Shown piece after piece: positions 1 to 7,140 of a stretch of 13,723 bases of DNA. Source of the DNA: Chitinophagaceae bacterium (lineage in GTDB: Bacteria; Bacteroidota; Bacteroidia; Chitinophagales; Chitinophagaceae); NCBI GenBank assembly GCA_025455665.1, contig JALOMC010000091.1, positions 1-13,723 of the forward strand. The letters run 5' to 3'. Under the pieces are notes generated by a model, which saw only the letters and a program-made list of their open reading frames with translations, was not told where the DNA came from and did no database searches. A program made the translations under genes and the position numbers. Within the stretch, counting starts at the first letter, position 1. Each line of letters opens with the position of its first letter.

Positions 1-1
1 G

Positions 2-484
2 CTCATCATTACCACCCATTGCAGCAAGATGACTACCAAAGTAGATGCCGGAAAATTCAAGTTCGAGTTTACCGAGGATTTGAACAAGAGCAATGGTATC
101 ATCCCCAATGCTATCACCCACGGGTCGGCCGATGTATCGGTCAGCCTGGGTAGCAAGGGCATTGGCAAATGGGGGCCGGTAAAAGCCGAAGTGGGTGCCG
201 GTGTAGATCTGCACATTGAGTTTACCGCTCAGGGCATCAAAGAAGTATCGGCTACAGTGGGGGCCAATGTGGAAGTAGGTACCGATATGTTTGATAAGGC
301 AGGAGGAATAGGGCAGGTTGTAAAAAATGGCGGCGCTGGGTACATGCGTGAGACAGGCAATACCGTGCTGCTACCTGGCGTGGGTGATCAATCGGCCAGC
401 GTAGCCGGGGTAGCCGGTACCATTACGCTCAATAGCGGCAGTGGTGTAGTGGGCTCGGGCATGCTGGGTGGGTTGAAGTTGTGA
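2..484 (+). CDS. Glycine-rich hypothetical protein, C-terminal part (5' truncated)
   Basis: The frame is open from the window edge to a TGA at 482-484, so this is probably the end of a longer gene. An internal ATG at 29 could start a 151-aa protein, but nothing supports it as the true start: the codons before it are also open and no promoter or signal peptide is visible. The visible part is rich in Gly, Val, Ala and Ser, with alternating patterns such as VKAEVGAGVDLHIEF and VSATVGANVEVGT that suggest beta strands. It ends in a Gly-rich tail. No cysteine or catalytic motif is visible. C-terminal regions like this occur in large Bacteroidota hypothetical proteins, some with TPR repeats, but that link is from memory and weak. 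Function unknown. Confidence 0.6.
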   Translation, partial: LIITTHCSKMTTKVDAGKFKFEFTEDLNKSNGIIPNAITHGSADVSVSLGSKGIGKWGPVKAEVGAGVDLHIEFTAQGIKEVSATVGANVEVGTDMFDKAGGIGQVVKNGGAGYMRETGNTVLLPGVGDQSASVAGVAGTITLNSGSGVVGSGMLGGLKL

Positions 485-550
485 GGCGCCGATAGCATTT
501 TTGCGGTCAGCAATTTGTACATTACAAGGCAGTTTAGCTGCCAGCAGCGT

Positions 551-2080
551 ATGAACAAACTCTTGAGCAGCATTTATTTTTTAGCTACATGCCTTACTTG
601 TGTTGGCCAAAATGTGGGTATTGGCAATGCCGACCCTGCCTATCGGCTGGATGTATCAGGGCGCATGCGAATCCGATCGGGCAATGATGTATTCAATAGC
701 GCAGGTTTTTGGTTAGGTGGCATTGCGGGTTCGGGCGATGAAGCATTTATCGGCGTAGTTAAAAACCAATTGGTGGGCATCTATGGCAACTATGGTGCGG
801 GCTGGGCATTTACACTCAACACAGAGAATGGACGCGTTGGCATTGGTACCGACTCAGCCACAGCACCGCTCAGTTTTTCCGATGGCGCTGGAAGTAAAAT
901 CATGCTAGGTCGAAGACAAGGCTTCACCGGCGAATATGGCATTGGTATTAATAGCAACCAGCTGCGTTTTTACATGCCCACATCAATAAATGACATGCAT
1001 TTTGGTATGGGTGATAATGCCAGTTTTACCTCCATGCTACGCTTGAGCGATTTGGGCACCCTGGTGGTGGGCAATGGGCAGCACGATAAAGCCGGATTGG
1101 TAGTAGAAAGAAAGCAAGGTGCCGTGAATGCTATGTTTGGCAGTAATACGACAGGCGTGGCCATCGAAAGTAATTTCCCCGGTATTGGTATCAATACGTA
1201 TTTCCGTTCTTTCAGGCGTGCCATCAGTACCGGCTTTGGCGGCTATATCGGTGTTGATCCGGTAGTCGGCGGTATGAATTTTTTTGTTACTGAGCAGTCA
1301 GTGATTGCCAATGATCCGGCTTCGCTACGAAATGCTATTACCATCAGGCCCAATGGCCATGTGGGTATTGGTACTGGTGCGGCGGCCGCTTTTCCGTTGG
1401 ATGTGAATGGAAATGTACGCTTGCGCCGGCAGAGTGCTACCGCTGCGCAGCCGGCAGTAGTGTTTGCCGATGAAACGGGCGTCAACCGCGGGCAGGTGGG
1501 TGCCCTTGGCAACGGCTATTTTGGCATAGGAGATATGGTGGGCAATTACCAGTTGGGCTTCAACGTATCGAGCGGGTCGCTTCTCTTAAACGGGTCGGAG
1601 GGCAACTATGGGCAAGTGCTGGCCAGTGGCGGGCCCGATGCCATGGCTCGCTGGCTGCACCTGGGGGCGCTGATGCCGTCGCTTCAGTATGGCAGCTCCA
1701 CGGTGGCCACGCCGGCACAATTGGGCTGGTTCAACTTTGCCAATACACAGCAGACATACGATTTGCGTACCGGCCGCTGGCGGCTGATTTTTTCTGCCTT
1801 GGTGGAGGCCACTAACAACACCAACCAAAATGGAGCTATTCGCATAGGTGTGTCTATCAACGGGACGCACCTGAGTCTGATAGGTACCGAAGGCATCACA
1901 AAAATCACAGTGCCTGCTTCGTCCAGTCGCACTTTTACCATTGCCAATGTAATGGCAGATGTGGCACCTACCAACAATTGCATTGTTCAGTGGGCTGCCG
2001 CACATATGATTGGCAGTGGCTCCAACGTCAGCAGTGTTACCATTCATTATTGGTCGGTACAGTTTATACCTATTGATTAG
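551..2080 (+). CDS. Secreted tail-fibre-like protein with VGIG repeats, paralogue 1
   Basis: This 509-aa protein starts at the ATG at 551, which gives a clean signal peptide (MNKLLSSIYFLATCLTCVGQ). A TTG further upstream at 515 would add 12 polar residues ahead of it and is rejected. After the signal comes NVGIGNADPAYRLDVSGRMRIRSG-like sequence, and VGIGT motifs recur near residues 95 and 275. This pattern is common in Bacteroidota surface proteins that resemble phage tail fibres and trimeric beta-helix adhesins. No C-terminal S74 intramolecular chaperone domain and no type IX sorting domain were seen. The last ~130 residues are beta-rich and end in YWSVQFIPID, possibly a jelly-roll or C1q-like fold (inference). 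The next gene is a close paralogue 5 nt downstream, so the two are probably co-transcribed. Likely exported; the exact role is unknown. Confidence 0.85.
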   Translation: MNKLLSSIYFLATCLTCVGQNVGIGNADPAYRLDVSGRMRIRSGNDVFNSAGFWLGGIAGSGDEAFIGVVKNQLVGIYGNYGAGWAFTLNTENGRVGIGTDSATAPLSFSDGAGSKIMLGRRQGFTGEYGIGINSNQLRFYMPTSINDMHFGMGDNASFTSMLRLSDLGTLVVGNGQHDKAGLVVERKQGAVNAMFGSNTTGVAIESNFPGIGINTYFRSFRRAISTGFGGYIGVDPVVGGMNFFVTEQSVIANDPASLRNAITIRPNGHVGIGTGAAAAFPLDVNGNVRLRRQSATAAQPAVVFADETGVNRGQVGALGNGYFGIGDMVGNYQLGFNVSSGSLLLNGSEGNYGQVLASGGPDAMARWLHLGALMPSLQYGSSTVATPAQLGWFNFANTQQTYDLRTGRWRLIFSALVEATNNTNQNGAIRIGVSINGTHLSLIGTEGITKITVPASSSRTFTIANVMADVAPTNNCIVQWAAAHMIGSGSNVSSVTIHYWSVQFIPID

Positions 2081-2085
2081 AAGCT

Positions 2086-3639
2086 ATGCACCGTCCTGCC
2101 TTTATATCTTTCACTATTGCTCGGCTCGGCAGTGTGTTGCTATTAAGCGCCACCGCTACTGCGCAAAATGTAGGTATCGGCAATACTAATCCTGCTTTTT
2201 TATTGGATGTATCAGGACGTATGCGAATTCGCTCGGGGGCCAGCGCCGACAGCTCGGCTGGTATATGGCTGGGGGGCATACAAAGCAGCGGGGAAGAGGC
2301 TTTTTTGGGCGTCGCCAAAAACCAGCTGGTGGGCTTTTTTGGCAACTATGGTGCCGGCTGGTCTTTTACCTACAATACGCAAACCGGCACCGTGGGCATT
2401 GGTACCGATGCTGCCACTGCGTCGCTTAGCCTTGCGCAGGACGGCGGCAGCAAAATAATGCTGGGCAGGCGCTCTGGCGCTACAGGCGAGTTTGGTATAG
2501 GTGTGGCCAACAATGAGCTGCGTTTTTATATGCCCACCGCTGTAAACGATATACAGTTTGGCACTGGTACCAACAGCAGCTTTACGTCCATGCTACGCCT
2601 GAGTGATTTGGGTACGCTGGTGTTGGGCCCCGGCCAGCACGATAAGGGCGGTCTGGTAGTCGATAAAAAGCGAGGGGCTGTGAACGCCATGTTTGGTAGC
2701 AACACTACCGGCATCGCCATCGAAAGCAGTTTTCCCGGCATTGGCATCAATACCTATTTCAGCGATGTTCGTCGTGCTATCGGCACCGGTTTTGGCGGCT
2801 ACTTTGGGGTAGATCCCATTGCTGGCGGTATGAATTTTTTTGTGACCGACCAATCGATTGTGGCCGGTAATACAGCTCCGCTGCTACATGCCATCAGTAT
2901 CAGGCCCAATGGCAACGTGGGGATTGGTACCGGCGCATCAGCTACCGAGCGGCTGGAAGTGCAGGGTATATTTCGGCTGCGGTCCTCCGTTGCCGGTGTG
3001 CCGGCCTCGCTGCAGGTAGCCACCGAGGCTGCTACCGCTATAGGCAGTGTAGTGCTGGATGCGCAAGGCCTGGGCCTGAACGATGGCAGCGGCAACCGCT
3101 TGATAAGGCTGAACACCAGCAACGGTGCGCTCCAATTGGGCCGAAACAACTCTGCACCGGTTTCATCGGCGGTGGCTACATCTGCTGCCAACTCAATCGG
3201 CGGTCCATTCTGGCAGCGACCTGGTGGTTTGATACCGTCCCTGTTTTTCAATGATCGCAACAATGCACCCACGGTAGCAGCGGGTGGCACAGCCGGATGG
3301 TGGGCGGTGCCCGGGGCAGCCTATTCACTGCAGCTTTCGCAGCGCTACCGTGTCATGGTATCGGGTTATTTTACCGCGCAGGCACACGACTTCTGCTTCC
3401 TTTGCCCTATTGCAGTGGGGAGTGTCCGGTTGTTGCTGAATGGCCAAATCGTATCTCCATCTGTCACTTTAGGGCGCTTGGTTGCCAGCCTTGGCACCGG
3501 TGATGAAACTACAGTTGCCGGTATTCAGTTTGACCTGGCACCCGGCACCCACCAGCTGCAGTGGCAGCTATTCAACAATGGCTGGTGGAGCCGTATGACG
3601 GTAGAATACTGGTCTATTCAGCTGCTACCCATCGATTAG
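2086..3639 (+). CDS. Secreted tail-fibre-like protein with VGIG repeats, paralogue 2
   Basis: This 517-aa protein starts at the ATG at 2086, 5 nt after the stop of its paralogue. It has a signal peptide ending near ATATAQ, followed by NVGIGNTNPAFLLDVSGRMRIRSG-like sequence almost matching the first gene. Roughly the first 300 residues align with paralogue 1 nearly without gaps, sharing blocks such as GAVNAMFGSNTTG, FPGIGINTYF and GGMNFFVT. The middle (about 310-400) diverges. The end returns to a similar beta-rich domain closing in YWSIQLLPID. Unlike paralogue 1, the last domain contains a pair of cysteines (FCFLCPI). The arrangement indicates a tandem duplication with a conserved stalk and a divergent distal part. 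Its 3' end faces the minus-strand zinc-ribbon gene, with only about 9 nt between the stop and that gene's ancestral stop. Confidence 0.85.
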   Translation: MHRPAFISFTIARLGSVLLLSATATAQNVGIGNTNPAFLLDVSGRMRIRSGASADSSAGIWLGGIQSSGEEAFLGVAKNQLVGFFGNYGAGWSFTYNTQTGTVGIGTDAATASLSLAQDGGSKIMLGRRSGATGEFGIGVANNELRFYMPTAVNDIQFGTGTNSSFTSMLRLSDLGTLVLGPGQHDKGGLVVDKKRGAVNAMFGSNTTGIAIESSFPGIGINTYFSDVRRAIGTGFGGYFGVDPIAGGMNFFVTDQSIVAGNTAPLLHAISIRPNGNVGIGTGASATERLEVQGIFRLRSSVAGVPASLQVATEAATAIGSVVLDAQGLGLNDGSGNRLIRLNTSNGALQLGRNNSAPVSSAVATSAANSIGGPFWQRPGGLIPSLFFNDRNNAPTVAAGGTAGWWAVPGAAYSLQLSQRYRVMVSGYFTAQAHDFCFLCPIAVGSVRLLLNGQIVSPSVTLGRLVASLGTGDETTVAGIQFDLAPGTHQLQWQLFNNGWWSRMTVEYWSIQLLPID

Positions 3640-3648
3640 CAGTGGCTT

Positions 3649-3994
3649 TCATTTCTCCACCCGCTTCACTACCAGCAGCCAGTCGCCCTCCAGCGGCAGG
3701 TAGCCGTACTCGTAGCAAAAAAAGTACACATTGCCCTTCTTGTTGAAAATTGAAACCCGCCTCGGTCAGCTTTTGCCGCGGGCACTTGCCCATTTCTTCG
3801 CCGGGCGGTATTTGCTGCGCCAGCAGGCGGCGGTTGCTGCGCAAAATGGCATTTACCCGCTTCATCACCGCGCTGTCTTCGGCCTTCAGCTGGTTGTTGT
3901 ACTGGGTTCGGCAGTAGTCGTCGCAAAACTTTTTATCGGCCCGGCCTTTCAGCGGTTTGCTACAGCTAAGGCATTGCTTTTGTGTGAGTTGCAT
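3649..3994 (-). pseudogene. Small zinc-ribbon protein, frameshifted near its 3' end
   Basis: The ATG at 3994 begins MQLTQKQCLSCSKPLKG, and the N-terminus carries four cysteines (C8, C11, C24, C28) in a CxxC...CxxxC zinc-ribbon pattern, followed by a basic helical stretch (NAILRSNRRLLAQ). From memory this is a small family of about 110-125 aa, common in Bacteroidota, whose members end with an aromatic motif like YYFCYDYGYLPLE. Here the original frame loses that ending after GFNFQQ and would run on to 3614, into the convergent neighbour. The expected ending (GNVYFFCYEYGYLPLEGDW, then LLVVKRVEK and stop at 3649-3651) sits in another frame. About 20 or more bases also seem to be missing between GFNF and KKGN. 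A tandem TTGAAA repeat at 3743-3755 marks the probable deletion point. The product may still be made with an altered tail. Function unknown; zinc binding is inferred. Confidence 0.7.
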
Positions 3995-4019
3995 GCCCGT
4001 AAGGTAGAAGAAAATTTCC

Positions 4020-4040
4020 GTGTATACACGGGTATACACG
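4020..4040. promoter_or_regulatory. Operator-like palindromic direct repeat
   Basis: GTGTATACAC at 4020-4029 is a perfect 10-bp palindrome. Its GTATACACG core occurs at 4022-4030 and again at 4032-4040, so the copies are 10 bp apart, about one helical turn. It lies 26 bp upstream of the minus-strand zinc-ribbon start, between divergent genes, where an operator would be expected. No regulator is identified; the role is inferred. Confidence 0.35.
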
Positions 4041-4092
4041 CTTAAATACGGAAGTAAACGGATAATAGCCGACTCGGCTGCGGGGCGTCAGA

Positions 4093-4100
4093 CAGTTTTG
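4093..4100 (+). promoter_or_regulatory. Possible -7 element for ssb
   Basis: CAGTTTTG matches the Bacteroidota -7 consensus TAnnTTTG at all but the first base. It lies 68 bp before the ssb ATG, leaving an A-rich leader of about 60 nt, which suits translation initiation in this phylum. No clear -33 element is seen, so this is a weak call. Confidence 0.3.
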
Positions 4101-4168
4101 CATTGTCAAACGCCAACAAGGCAAACTGAACAAACCGATTTCGTATCACACAAAAAAACCGAACCGTT

Positions 4169-4507
4169 ATGAACGCACTGAAAAACCGCGTACAGCTGAT
4201 TGGCCACCTGGGCATGGATCCCGAAGTGAAGGCAATTGAAAATGGCAACAAACTGGCCCGCTTGCGCCTGGCTACCAACGAAACCTATCAGAATGCCAAA
4301 GGCGAAAAAGTGACCGAAACCCAGTGGCACACCGTAGTAGCCTGGGGCAAAACCGCCGAAATAGCCGAAAAGCTGCTGACCAAGGGCGCCGAGCTGGTAA
4401 TCGAAGGCAAACTGGTGAGCCGCAGCTACACCGATAAAGATGGCCAAAAGCGCTACGTGACGGAAGTAGTAGCGAATGAGCTGCTATTGCTGTCGAAGAA
4501 AAGTTAA
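4169..4507 (+). CDS. ssb: Single-stranded DNA-binding protein (short form)
   Basis: This 112-aa protein is essentially one OB-fold of the bacterial SSB family. The start MNALKNRVQLIGHLGMDPEV is typical, followed by conserved blocks around ARLRLATNE, TQWHTVVAWGKTAEIAEKLL, KGAELVIEGKLVSRSY and VTEVVANELLLL. SSB coats single-stranded DNA during replication, recombination and repair. The protein ends in LLLLSKKS and lacks both the flexible linker and the acidic tip (DDDIPF-like) that longer SSBs use to recruit partner proteins. Short SSBs of this kind are often a second copy beside a full-length one in Bacteroidota genomes. The ATG at 4169 follows an A-rich leader and gives the canonical N-terminus. 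It is divergent from the zinc-ribbon gene and is closed by a strong terminator at 4544-4586. Confidence 0.95.
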   Translation: MNALKNRVQLIGHLGMDPEVKAIENGNKLARLRLATNETYQNAKGEKVTETQWHTVVAWGKTAEIAEKLLTKGAELVIEGKLVSRSYTDKDGQKRYVTEVVANELLLLSKKS

Positions 4508-4543
4508 GCTTCCACCAGCATGCTGAACCCCTTTGGACAGGCA

Positions 4544-4586
4544 GGCGTTACAGGCTATACAGCCGGTAGCGCCTTTGCTTTTTTTT
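4544..4586 (+). terminator. Rho-independent terminator after ssb
   Basis: GGCGTTAC (4544-4551) pairs with GTAGCGCC (4566-4573) through one T-G wobble. After an A/G mismatch, GGCT (4553-4556) pairs with AGCC (4561-4564) around an ATAC loop. The stem is followed by TTTGC and eight T residues (4579-4586). It lies 36 nt past the ssb stop and isolates ssb from comB. Confidence 0.85.
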
Positions 4587-4614
4587 GATAACCGGAGCAA
4601 GCCGGCCACCCCAA

Positions 4615-4622
4615 TATCTTTG
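4615..4622 (+). promoter_or_regulatory. Bacteroidota -7 element before comB
   Basis: TATCTTTG fits TAnnTTTG exactly and ends only 7 nt before the comB ATG at 4630. Transcription starting about 7 nt downstream would give an almost leaderless message. A TTTG at 4584-4587 is further away than the usual -33 spacing, so the -33 element is uncertain. Confidence 0.5.
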
Positions 4623-4629
4623 CCCGCCT

Positions 4630-5361
4630 ATGAATACTCCTGCCAAGCCTACTTTATTTACCTGTGTATCGCCAGCCCTGCTGCATTTGTATGATGTGCA
4701 AGACGCCATTGTGGTGGTCATTGATGTGTTCAGGGCCACCAGCACCATAGCGGCGGCTTTGTACAACGGCGCCGAAAAAATCATTCCGGTAGATAGTGTA
4801 CAAGGTGCCATTGAGCTGGGCGAAGAACTGGGCGCTATTACCGCCGGCGAACGGGATGGCAAAATAGCCGAGGGGCTCCAACATGGCAATTCGCCGCTGG
4901 AGTACCCGCGGGAGTTTATCACCGGCAAAACCCTGGTACTCACCACTACCAATGGTACCCGCCTGCTGCACATGGCGCTAAAAAACGGGGCTACTGAAGT
5001 CATCACCGGCTCGTTTGCCAACCTGAGTGCCGTGTGCGACCACCTGGTAAAAAGTGGCAAAAACGTGGTATTGGGTTGCGCTGCCTGGAAAGACAGGGTA
5101 AACATGGAAGACACCCTGTTTGCCGGTGCCGTGGTGAGCCGGGTGCGTCAGCATTTTCAGGTGTTTTGCGATGCCAGCCTGGGCGCCGAAACCCTGTACA
5201 GCCATGCCCGTATAGATACCTGGAATTTTGTAAAAAAGACCACCCACTACCACCGCCTGAGCGCCTATGGGCTGGAAAAAGACATGCAGTGGTGCATCAG
5301 CGCCGATATAGCCAATGTGCTGCCCGTGTACCGCGACGGTGCTTTGGTGGTACATTCGTAA
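4630..5361 (+). CDS. comB: 2-phosphosulfolactate phosphatase family protein
   Basis: This 243-aa protein matches the ComB family. Conserved stretches include VVVIDVFRATSTIAAAL near residue 25, the block ERDGKIAEGLQHGNSPLEY near residue 75, and LVLTTTNGTRLL near residue 105. ComB removes phosphate from 2-phospho-3-sulfolactate with Mg2+, giving sulfolactate, a step of coenzyme M synthesis in methanogens. Bacteroidota do not make coenzyme M, so the substrate here is not established; a role in sulfonate or sulfonolipid metabolism is only a guess. The ATG at 4630 is chosen because it follows a good -7 motif and begins at the usual family N-terminus; a TTG at 4585 would place the promoter inside the gene. 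mnmH begins 14 nt after the stop, suggesting an operon. Length is normal. Confidence 0.9.
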   Translation: MNTPAKPTLFTCVSPALLHLYDVQDAIVVVIDVFRATSTIAAALYNGAEKIIPVDSVQGAIELGEELGAITAGERDGKIAEGLQHGNSPLEYPREFITGKTLVLTTTNGTRLLHMALKNGATEVITGSFANLSAVCDHLVKSGKNVVLGCAAWKDRVNMEDTLFAGAVVSRVRQHFQVFCDASLGAETLYSHARIDTWNFVKKTTHYHRLSAYGLEKDMQWCISADIANVLPVYRDGALVVHS

Positions 5362-5375
5362 CCATCGCTTTCAGC

Positions 5376-6429
5376 ATGGTATCGGGTATTTCTATTCAGC
5401 AGTATTTTCAGCAGTTTCGTGGGGCCAGCTTGCTACTAGATGTACGCAGCCCCGGCGAGTACGAGCATGCACATATACCCGGTGCGTACTCCCTGCCATT
5501 GTTTACCAACGATGAACGGCGCATAGTGGGCACTGCCTACAAACAGGAGAGCCGGGAAAAAGCCATCAAAATTGGCCTGAAATACTTTGGGCCCAAGATG
5601 GTGAAGATGATAGAGGAAGGTAAAGGGCGAGGTTGGACAACTGACTGATGATCTGCCGATTGTGGTGCACTGCTGGCGTGGCGGTATGCGCAGTGCCGGG
5701 GTAGCCTGGCTGCTCGATTTGTACGGGTTGAAAGTTTTTACCATCAAGGGAGGCTACAAAAGCTTCAGGCACTGGTGCCTGCAGCAGCTGAGCGGGCAGT
5801 ATCCGCTGCAACTGCTGGGCGGCTACACCGGCACCGGCAAAACCGAGATACTACAGGCACTGGCCGCCCAGGGCGAGCAGGTAATAGACCTGGAAGGACT
5901 GGCCTGCCACAAAGGCTCGGCCTTTGGCAACATTAATATGCCGCCGCAGCCCAGCCAGGAAATGTTTGAAAATCAATTGGCGCTTGCGCTTTTTCAGGCC
6001 AGCGGCACTGGCCGCCGCATCTGGCTGGAAGATGAAAGCCAGCGCATTGGCAGTGTCAACATCCCGTTTGGCTTTTTTCAGCACATGCGGCAGTCGCCGC
6101 TGCTGTTTGCCGAGCTGCCGTTTGAGCAGCGGCTCGACTACATTGTAAAGGACTACGGCAAAGGCGATATTGAAAAATTGGTAAATGCCATTATTCGCAT
6201 TCAAAAACGACTGGGCGGGCTGGAAGCGAAAAATGCCATTCAATGCCTGCTGGAGCAGGATATCCGCGGCTGCTTTGCCATTTTGCTGCGCTATTACGAT
6301 AAATGGTACCTGAAAAGCCTGCCCATGCACCGGCCACATTTGGTGCAATGGCAGCAAACGCTGGCCCTTCAAGGCAGCCAGTCGGCCGATCATGCCCGGC
6401 AGTTGCTGGCAGCATTACCAGCCGGCTAA
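5376..6429 (+). pseudogene. mnmH: tRNA 2-selenouridine synthase, split by a frameshift
   Basis: MnmH (SelU/YbbB) replaces sulfur with selenium in 2-thiouridine at the tRNA wobble position, using selenophosphate. It has a rhodanese domain followed by a P-loop domain. The first frame runs from the ATG at 5376 to a TGA at 5646-5648 (90 aa) and carries LLDVRSPGEYEHAHIPGAYS. The rest lies in the +1 frame: PIVVHCWRGGMRSAGVAWLL with the active-site Cys at 5671-5673, GGYTGTGKTEIL (Walker A), LEDESQRIG, and a stop at 6427-6429. The two parts together are about 350 aa, the normal family length. The switch must lie within about 5613-5648. Dropping one G from GAAGGTAAAG near 5619 would restore an unbroken frame. 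I see no known programmed frameshift signal, so a recent mutation or a base-calling error is likeliest. The C-terminal part alone could start at GTG 5662 but would lack half the rhodanese fold. Confidence 0.85.
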
Positions 6430-6466
6430 AAACACAAACAACCACCTGCCGGTTGGCGGGTGGTTG
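6428..6466 (-). terminator. Rho-independent terminator of the DUF5606 gene
   Basis: CAACCACC, T, GCC (6439-6450) pairs with GGC, G, GGTGGTTG (6455-6466) around a GGTT loop, giving a 12-bp stem with one T-G wobble. Read on the minus strand it is followed by TTTGTGTTTTT (6438 down to 6428). It lies 28 nt after the DUF5606 stop. On the plus strand no T tract follows, so it acts mainly on minus-strand transcripts; its T tract overlaps the mnmH stop codon. Confidence 0.7.
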
Positions 6467-6494
6467 CTGGCAGGGCTCGCCCGGCACTGGGGGC

Positions 6495-6983
6495 CTATTC
6501 TTCGGTTGTTTTCTTCTTGCGTGTTTTCTTGGCCGGCGCCTCGGCTTCGGCAGCGGGCTCGGCGGCTGCTTCGGTAGCGGGTGCTTCTTCGGCGGGCAGC
6601 TCTGTCAGCTGCAGCGCTACTCCCTTGCTTTTCAGCACACCAAACCATTTCACCATTTTTTTCATATCGCTGCTGTACACCCGCTCAAAGTCCATGGTGG
6701 GAAACACTTTTTCGAAGTAGGCCCGCAGCTGTTTGGTATCCTTGGCATCGGGCAGGGTTTCGCCGGCTTTGTCCATGGCCTGAAATATTTCTACCAGGTT
6801 CACATTGTCGGATACTGTATAGATTTCAATGCTTTCGAGGTGCGAAAACTGGTGCACACGGCTGCTAACAAAGCGGGTGGTACCGTCTTCCAGGCTCTTT
6901 ACAATGGCGCCATCATTCTTCGACGAGATCAGTTCAAACAAGCCACCCAGGCCGGTTACCGATATTATTTTGCCGTATTCCAT
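6495..6983 (-). CDS. DUF5606 domain protein
   Basis: This 162-aa protein begins MEYGKIISVTGLGGLFELI and continues with ...GAIVKSLEDGTTRFVSSRVHQFSHLESIEIYT, which I recognise as DUF5606, a Bacteroidota domain of unknown function. The ATG at 6983 gives this typical start; the frame is open upstream to 7076 but that stretch looks non-coding. A second conserved region (residues ~75-125) includes LRAYFEKVFPTMDFERVYSSDMKKMVKWFGVL. The last ~35 residues are low-complexity Ala/Glu repeats followed by a basic tail (KKTRKKK), suggesting a disordered, nucleic-acid- or ribosome-associated end (inference). There is no signal peptide, so it is probably cytoplasmic. It is convergent with mnmH and divergent from uppS, so it is likely transcribed alone, with its own terminator. 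Confidence 0.85.
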   Translation of the reverse strand: MEYGKIISVTGLGGLFELISSKNDGAIVKSLEDGTTRFVSSRVHQFSHLESIEIYTVSDNVNLVEIFQAMDKAGETLPDAKDTKQLRAYFEKVFPTMDFERVYSSDMKKMVKWFGVLKSKGVALQLTELPAEEAPATEAAAEPAAEAEAPAKKTRKKKTTEE

Positions 6984-7098
6984 AGCTGTCTTTTTGTTTT
7001 CGGGGCCGCAATGTAATACATCATGGCAACATCGGCCGGCGCCCGCTATTTTTCGTCCATACCCGGGGCAGGGCATGGGCTGGCACAGGCGAAGGCTT

Positions 7099-7106
7099 TA
7101 CATTTG
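7099..7106 (+). promoter_or_regulatory. Bacteroidota -7 element before uppS
   Basis: TACATTTG fits TAnnTTTG exactly and lies 34 nt before the uppS ATG, in the divergent gap with the DUF5606 gene. No clear -33 TTG is present at the usual distance. Confidence 0.45.
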
Positions 7107-7140
7107 CCGCCTGCATCAAAAACACAGAGCCAACCCAACC

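Noticed and set aside
4096..4110. Inverted repeat GTTTTGCATTGTCAAAC before ssb as an operator
   Set aside because: The arms pair over only about four bases with imperfect matches; it is better read as part of a weak -7 element.
5613..5648. Programmed +1 frameshift in mnmH
   Set aside because: No known slippery motif, rare-codon pause or stimulatory element is visible at the switch, and frameshift expression is not known for this family. Kept only as a remote option.
6829..7140. Longer N-terminus for uppS
   Set aside because: The frame is open upstream, but the sequence runs antisense through the DUF5606 gene and does not resemble the family; the ATG at 7141 gives the canonical start.
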